This document shows positions 60,536-64,000 of a stretch of 64,000 bases of DNA, one piece after another. The notes beneath the pieces are model-generated. The model was not told where the DNA came from, ran no database searches, and was given only the letters and a program-made list of their open reading frames with translations. Positions within the stretch are counted from its first letter, which is position 1. Each line of letters begins with the position of its first letter. The translations under genes and the position numbers were made by a program. The DNA comes from Muricoccus harenae (lineage in GTDB: Bacteria; Pseudomonadota; Alphaproteobacteria; Acetobacterales; Acetobacteraceae): the NCBI RefSeq assembly GCF_009848505.1, contig NZ_WWDL01000021.1, positions 40,662 to 104,661 of the forward strand, read 5' to 3'.

Positions 60536-62478
60536 GCGTCACCGAGTCCGACCGCCTCAAGGAGCAGGAGGAGCGGGAGGACGCGGGGGCGCCCCGCGAC
60601 AGCACGGCGGATGAGGCCGAGCTGCACCGCGTGCTGAGCGAGACCTGGGGCACGAAACCCGGCTTCTGGGGGTGGATCACCACGGTCGACCACAAGTTGA
60701 TCGGGCGGCGCTATATCGCAACGACCTTTTTCTTCCTGTTCCTGGCGGGTCTTGCCGCCATGGTCATGCGCGCACAGCTGGCGCAGCCGGAAGGGCAGGT
60801 GGTGGGGCCGGACCTCTACAACCAGCTCTTCACCATGCACGGCACGACGATGATGTTCCTGTTCGCCGTGTCGGTGATGGAGGCGGTGGCCGTCTTCATC
60901 ATCCCGCTGGTGATGGGCACGCGTAACATCGCCTTCCCCCGTCTCAACGCCTTCTCCTATTGGGTGTTCCTGTTTGGCGGGGTGATGGTCTGGGGCGCCT
61001 TCTTCCTGAACATCGGCCCCGATGTCGGGTGGTTCGCCTATGTGCCGCTGTCCGGCCCGGAATTCTCGCCAGGCAAGCGGGCGGATTTCTGGGCGCAGAT
61101 GATCACCTTCACCGAGGTGGCGGCACTGGCCGTGGCGGTGGAGCTGATCGTGACCATCCTGAAGCAGCGTGCACCTGGGATGACGCTCGATCGCATCCCG
61201 CTCTTTGCCTGGGCGATGCTGGTCACCGCCTTCATGGTGATGTTCGCCATGCCATCGGTGATGGTGGGCAGCTCCATGCTCATCATGGACCGGTTGGTCG
61301 GCACGCATTTCTTCAACCCGGCGGAGGGCGGCGACGTGCTGCTGTGGCAGCACCTGTTCTGGTTCTTTGGCCATCCGGAGGTCTACATCATCTTCGTCCC
61401 GGCCAGTGGCATGATCTCGGTCATGCTGCCGGCCTTCACGCGCCGGCCAGTCTTCGGGCATCTGGCGCTGGTGCTGTCCGTGATCTCGATCGGCATCCTC
61501 AGCTTCGGGCTCTGGGTGCACCACATGTTCGTCACGGCCTTGCCGCAGCTGGGGGAGAGCTTCTTCACGGCCTCCTCCATGCTGATCGCCATCCCGAATG
61601 GCATTCAGATCTTCTGCTGGGTCGCGACCATCGTCTCGGGAAAGCCGCGCTACGCGACGCCGATGCTCTTCATCATCGGCTTCATCATCACCTTCGTCAT
61701 CGGCGGGTTGACGGGAGTGATGGTGGCCTCCGTCCCGCTGGATACGCAGGTGCATGACAGTTACTTCGTGGTGGCGCATTTCCACTACGTACTGATCGGC
61801 GGCGCCGTCTTCCCGCTGCTCGGGGCGGTGTACTACTGGTTTCCGAAGTTCACCGGGCGGATGATGAGCGAGCGGCTTGGCCGCTGGAACTTCTGGCTGG
61901 CCTTCCTCGGCTTCAACGCCGCCTTCTTCCCCATGCACCTGCTGGGCCTCTGGGGCATGCCGCGGCGCATCTACACCTATCAGCCGGAGCTGAACTGGGG
62001 GGACATGAACCTCTTCGTCAGCCTCGCCGCTGTCGTGGTCTTCGCGAGCTTCGCGCTGTTCCTCTGGAACGTCCTCTACAGCCTGCGTCATGGCGAGCCG
62101 GCTGGGGATAATCCCTGGGATGCGGATACGCTGGAATGGGCCACCAGCTCGCCACCGCCGGCCTACAACTTCGCCCATATTCCTGTCGTCACGGCGCGGG
62201 AGCCGCTCTGGGCGGAGCGCCGCGCCCTGCCGGTCGCGGTTGGGCTGCGGACGGATATGCGCGAGCTGGTCATCACCTCCGTCACCGAGGCGAGGCCGGA
62301 GTTGCGGGAAAGCTCGCCCGATCCATCCATCTGGCCGCTGATCTCCGCCATCGCCCTGACGGGCCTGTTCATCGGCTCGATCTTCACGCCTTGGGCGGTG
62401 GTCTATGGTTCCATCCCGCTGACCATCGCGCTGACCGCCTGGTTCTGGCCGAAAGGCGACAAGGAGGATGAGGCATGA
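60532..62478 (+). CDS. coxA: Cytochrome c oxidase subunit I
   Basis: A 648-residue subunit with 12 or more membrane helices and the full catalytic centre: haem a ligands His103 and His418, haem a3 ligand His416, CuB ligands His281, His330 and His331, and the His-Tyr cross-link Tyr285 in GHPEVY. Glu283 is present. However, residues of both usual proton channels are altered: Asn132 where Asp is expected (TRNIAFPRLN), Val121 in place of Asn, and Gln359 in place of the K-channel Lys (IPNGIQIFCW). It overlaps coxB and coxC by four bases each. Confidence 0.93.
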   Translation: MSVTESDRLKEQEEREDAGAPRDSTADEAELHRVLSETWGTKPGFWGWITTVDHKLIGRRYIATTFFFLFLAGLAAMVMRAQLAQPEGQVVGPDLYNQLFTMHGTTMMFLFAVSVMEAVAVFIIPLVMGTRNIAFPRLNAFSYWVFLFGGVMVWGAFFLNIGPDVGWFAYVPLSGPEFSPGKRADFWAQMITFTEVAALAVAVELIVTILKQRAPGMTLDRIPLFAWAMLVTAFMVMFAMPSVMVGSSMLIMDRLVGTHFFNPAEGGDVLLWQHLFWFFGHPEVYIIFVPASGMISVMLPAFTRRPVFGHLALVLSVISIGILSFGLWVHHMFVTALPQLGESFFTASSMLIAIPNGIQIFCWVATIVSGKPRYATPMLFIIGFIITFVIGGLTGVMVASVPLDTQVHDSYFVVAHFHYVLIGGAVFPLLGAVYYWFPKFTGRMMSERLGRWNFWLAFLGFNAAFFPMHLLGLWGMPRRIYTYQPELNWGDMNLFVSLAAVVVFASFALFLWNVLYSLRHGEPAGDNPWDADTLEWATSSPPPAYNFAHIPVVTAREPLWAERRALPVAVGLRTDMRELVITSVTEARPELRESSPDPSIWPLISAIALTGLFIGSIFTPWAVVYGSIPLTIALTAWFWPKGDKEDEA

Positions 62479-63077
62479 GGCCCATGCGTCCCGTCCAGGA
62501 CCTCTCCGGCCTGCCCAGCTACGGCTTCGGGACCAAGAGCCCTGTCTGGTGGGGGACGCTGGCCTTCGTGGCGATCGAGGACGGCGGCTTCATCGTCGCC
62601 ATCGCCAGCTATCTCTACATCGCCTTCGTCAACCGGGTCTGGCCGCTGAGGGCGCCGCCGCCGGATCTCGGGCCGTGCACGGCGGTGCTCGTCCTGTTGC
62701 TCATCAGCCTGTGGCCCAACTGGTGGCTGGACCGTGCCGCACGTGAGGAGAACCTGCGCAAGGTCCGCATCGGCATGGTGGTGATGACACTGCTGGCTAC
62801 GGCGCCGCTGATCGTGCGGATCTGGGAGTTCCCGGCGCTGAACGTCCTTTGGGACACCAATGCCTATGGCTCGATCAACTGGCTGCTGCTCGGCCTGCAC
62901 ACGATACATCTGCTGACCGATTGGGGCGATACGCTGGTGCTGGCTGTGCTGATGTTCACCCGCCACGGCCATGGCAAGCGCTTCAGCGATGTGAGCGACA
63001 ACTGCTTCTACTGGTATTTCGTCATCGCCTCCTGGGTGGTGCTCTACCTCTTCATCTATTTTGTGCCGAGGCTGTGA
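62475..63077 (+). CDS. coxC: Cytochrome c oxidase subunit III-like protein
   Basis: A 200-residue membrane protein with five or so helices, with the CoxC features WWGTLAFVAIEDGGFIV (the membrane Glu) and HTIHLLTDWGDT. It is short for subunit III but comparable to those of caa3 and related operons. Start overlaps coxA by four bases. Confidence 0.85.
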   Translation: MRPMRPVQDLSGLPSYGFGTKSPVWWGTLAFVAIEDGGFIVAIASYLYIAFVNRVWPLRAPPPDLGPCTAVLVLLLISLWPNWWLDRAAREENLRKVRIGMVVMTLLATAPLIVRIWEFPALNVLWDTNAYGSINWLLLGLHTIHLLTDWGDTLVLAVLMFTRHGHGKRFSDVSDNCFYWYFVIASWVVLYLFIYFVPRL

Positions 63078-63083
63078 CGGGCC

Positions 63084-63437
63084 ATGGCGGCGCTCGCACC
63101 CCGAAGCTATGCCTGGGCCGGCCTCGTGGCGGGGCCGGGCGCATGGGCGATCGGCACGCAGGCGAAGTACAGCTATGTGTCGCTGGCCTGTGCCGACCAT
63201 CCGGTGCTGGTGACGGTCGGCATCACCCTGCTCTCGGCCATCCTGGCCGTTCTGGGCGGCGTGATCTCCTGGCGGGCCTGGAAGACCTTCCGCGAGGCCG
63301 AGCGGGTGGTGCCGCCGGATGGCCGCGAGGCACGGGAATTCCTGGCGGTGGTCAGCATCCTGATGGCGGCCCTCTTTACCGCGGTGATCCTGGTGCAGGG
63401 CGCGGCGGGCTTCGTCTTCGACGGGTGCGAGCTATGA
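63084..63437 (+). CDS. Hypothetical membrane protein of the oxidase operon
   Basis: A 117-residue protein with three predicted membrane helices (GLVAGPGAWAIG, VTVGITLLSAILAVLGG, VVSILMAALFTAVILVQG). Location between coxC and ctaG suggests an accessory subunit or assembly factor. ATG 63084 is six bases after the coxC stop; its own stop overlaps ctaG by four bases. Confidence 0.7.
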   Translation: MAALAPRSYAWAGLVAGPGAWAIGTQAKYSYVSLACADHPVLVTVGITLLSAILAVLGGVISWRAWKTFREAERVVPPDGREAREFLAVVSILMAALFTAVILVQGAAGFVFDGCEL

Positions 63438-63656
63438 GGTGGCTGCTTCTTCTCGCACTGATCGCGGCTTCGCCGGCCCTGGCGCATGAGGGGCATCACC
63501 ATGCGGAACCCGGCTTTGACATTGAGCTCGACCCCGTGGTGGTCGTGCCGCTGCTGGTCTCGGCGGTGCTGTATGGCCGAGGCGTCGCGCGGCTTTGGGG
63601 CAGGGCCGGGATCGGCCGGGGCGTGGCGGTCCGGCAGGCGGCCTGTTTTGCCCTAG
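63434..63656 (+). pseudogene. ctaG: ctaG (Caa3-type assembly factor), interrupted by IS
   Basis: The reading begins with a signal peptide (RWLLLLALIAASPALA), a His-rich segment HEGHHH and one helix (VVVVPLLVSAVLYGRGVARL), as in CtaG of caa3 oxidases, and continues to about codon 75. At 63656 homology ends in the middle of the second helix; the frame then runs into IS sequence and stops at 63727. The missing part holds most of the membrane region, so the product is unlikely to work in copper delivery or assembly. Confidence 0.8.
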
Positions 63657-64000
63657 CATTACAGTTGCGCGTTACGTTTGAGGTGGGCTTGCTGGGCGAC
63701 AGCTTGATGTGCTCGTCGCCAGAGTGACCATGCGATGACGTGGGCGGGCCGGATTTTTCGTTGGGCCAGTTGGACCGCTATGCGGCGGACTTCCTGGATA
63801 GACCAGCGGACGAGTGCCCGTCCTTGCGACTCACGCGGGCTGAGGTTTGCTCATCGGCAGCGTTTGCGCGGTGTCGGATCACCGCCATCATGGCGAAAGC
63901 CAGCATGACCAGCGACACGTGTCGATGCCAGCCGTGCCAGGAGCGTGTTTCGTTGTGGGTCAGGCCGAGTTCGTTCTTGGCGGTCTCGAAGCTGTCCTCG
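63657..64000 (-). mobile_element. IS701-like insertion sequence (one end)
   Basis: The element begins at CATTACAGTTGCGCG directly after CTAG (63653-63656), which fits the 4-bp YTAR target-site duplication of the IS701 family. It contains the C-terminal end of the transposase gene and runs off the right edge of the window, so the second terminal repeat and second CTAG are not visible. Confidence 0.75.
63659..64000 (-). pseudogene. IS701-like transposase, 3' part, frameshifted
   Basis: On the minus strand the end of the DDE transposase is visible: EDSFETAKNELGLTHNETRS, then GWHRHVSLVMLAFAMMAVIRH. The frame then shifts; the downstream homologous part (ALVRWSIQEVRRIAVQLA, HVIAWSLWRRAHQAVAQQ) lies in another frame and stops at 63659. 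Loss of one G near 63851 explains the shift. The catalytic Glu region (EDSFE) is intact in this part. Confidence 0.75.

Noticed and set aside
60514..62178. A 554-residue open frame on the minus strand in coxA
   Set aside because: Antisense to a highly conserved oxidase subunit; rich in His, Glu and Asp as expected from a mirrored membrane protein.
1..64000. CRISPR arrays, tRNA and rRNA genes
   Set aside because: No regularly spaced repeats, cloverleaf-like or rRNA-like segments were seen by reading both strands; a covariance-model scan would be decisive.

Overview
The window is GC-rich, densely packed bacterial DNA whose gene content fits an alphaproteobacterium, most likely an Acetobacteraceae/Roseomonas-like member. 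The pointers are HWE-type histidine kinases, a fused CheB/CheR kinase, cyanophycin genes, GTGA/ATGA stop-start overlaps and many GTG or TTG starts. I saw no rRNA, tRNA or CRISPR array. Family assignments are read from sequence motifs and have not been searched against a database.

Region by region. 1-2364: an SsuABC/TauABC-like uptake system (permease cut by the left edge; Tat-exported binding protein) with a TetR regulator and two matching CAACC-N4-GGTTG operators. 2463-3338: an arylformamidase-like hydrolase. 3479-12079: a catabolic operon with a FadR-type regulator, an enolase-superfamily enzyme, an SDR, a RidA-like protein and a complete Dpp/Opp-type ABC transporter, closed by a strong hairpin. 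12119-16231: a glycosyltransferase and two clan GH-A proteins without signal peptides. 16245-22434: a cyanophycin operon (cphA, iaaA-like, cphB) running into a type II NADH dehydrogenase. 22583-28052: small membrane and ferritin-like proteins, an LLM oxidoreductase, a patatin and an XRE regulator. 28148-36139: a signalling island with two receiver-only regulators, a Crp/Fnr regulator, an HWE kinase, a 1197-residue CheB-CheR-PAS-HWE hybrid and a stand-alone CheB.

37245-52687 is the most interesting part. Two divergent, tightly overlapping operons encode two nucleotide-sugar epimerases, UDP-xylose synthase, inositol-3-phosphate synthase, a histidine phosphatase, four glycosyltransferases (three CgeB-like), a TIGR04290-type methyltransferase, a GH-A protein, a Gfo/Idh oxidoreductase, a zinc dehydrogenase and a 582-residue protein of unknown function that looks like a phosphoribosyltransferase-kinase fusion. 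Together they look like a pathway for an undescribed, possibly inositol-linked glycoconjugate.

52765-57871 holds a class III aminotransferase, an SDR lacking its catalytic Tyr, a frameshifted KAS II (fabF-like) gene and a thiolase. 58526-63656 is a cytochrome oxidase locus: a 5'-deleted methanol-oxidation-type binding protein, a cytochrome c lipoprotein, a frameshifted caa3-type coxB, a coxA lacking canonical D- and K-channel residues, coxC, a small membrane protein, and ctaG cut by an IS701-like element that runs off the right edge.
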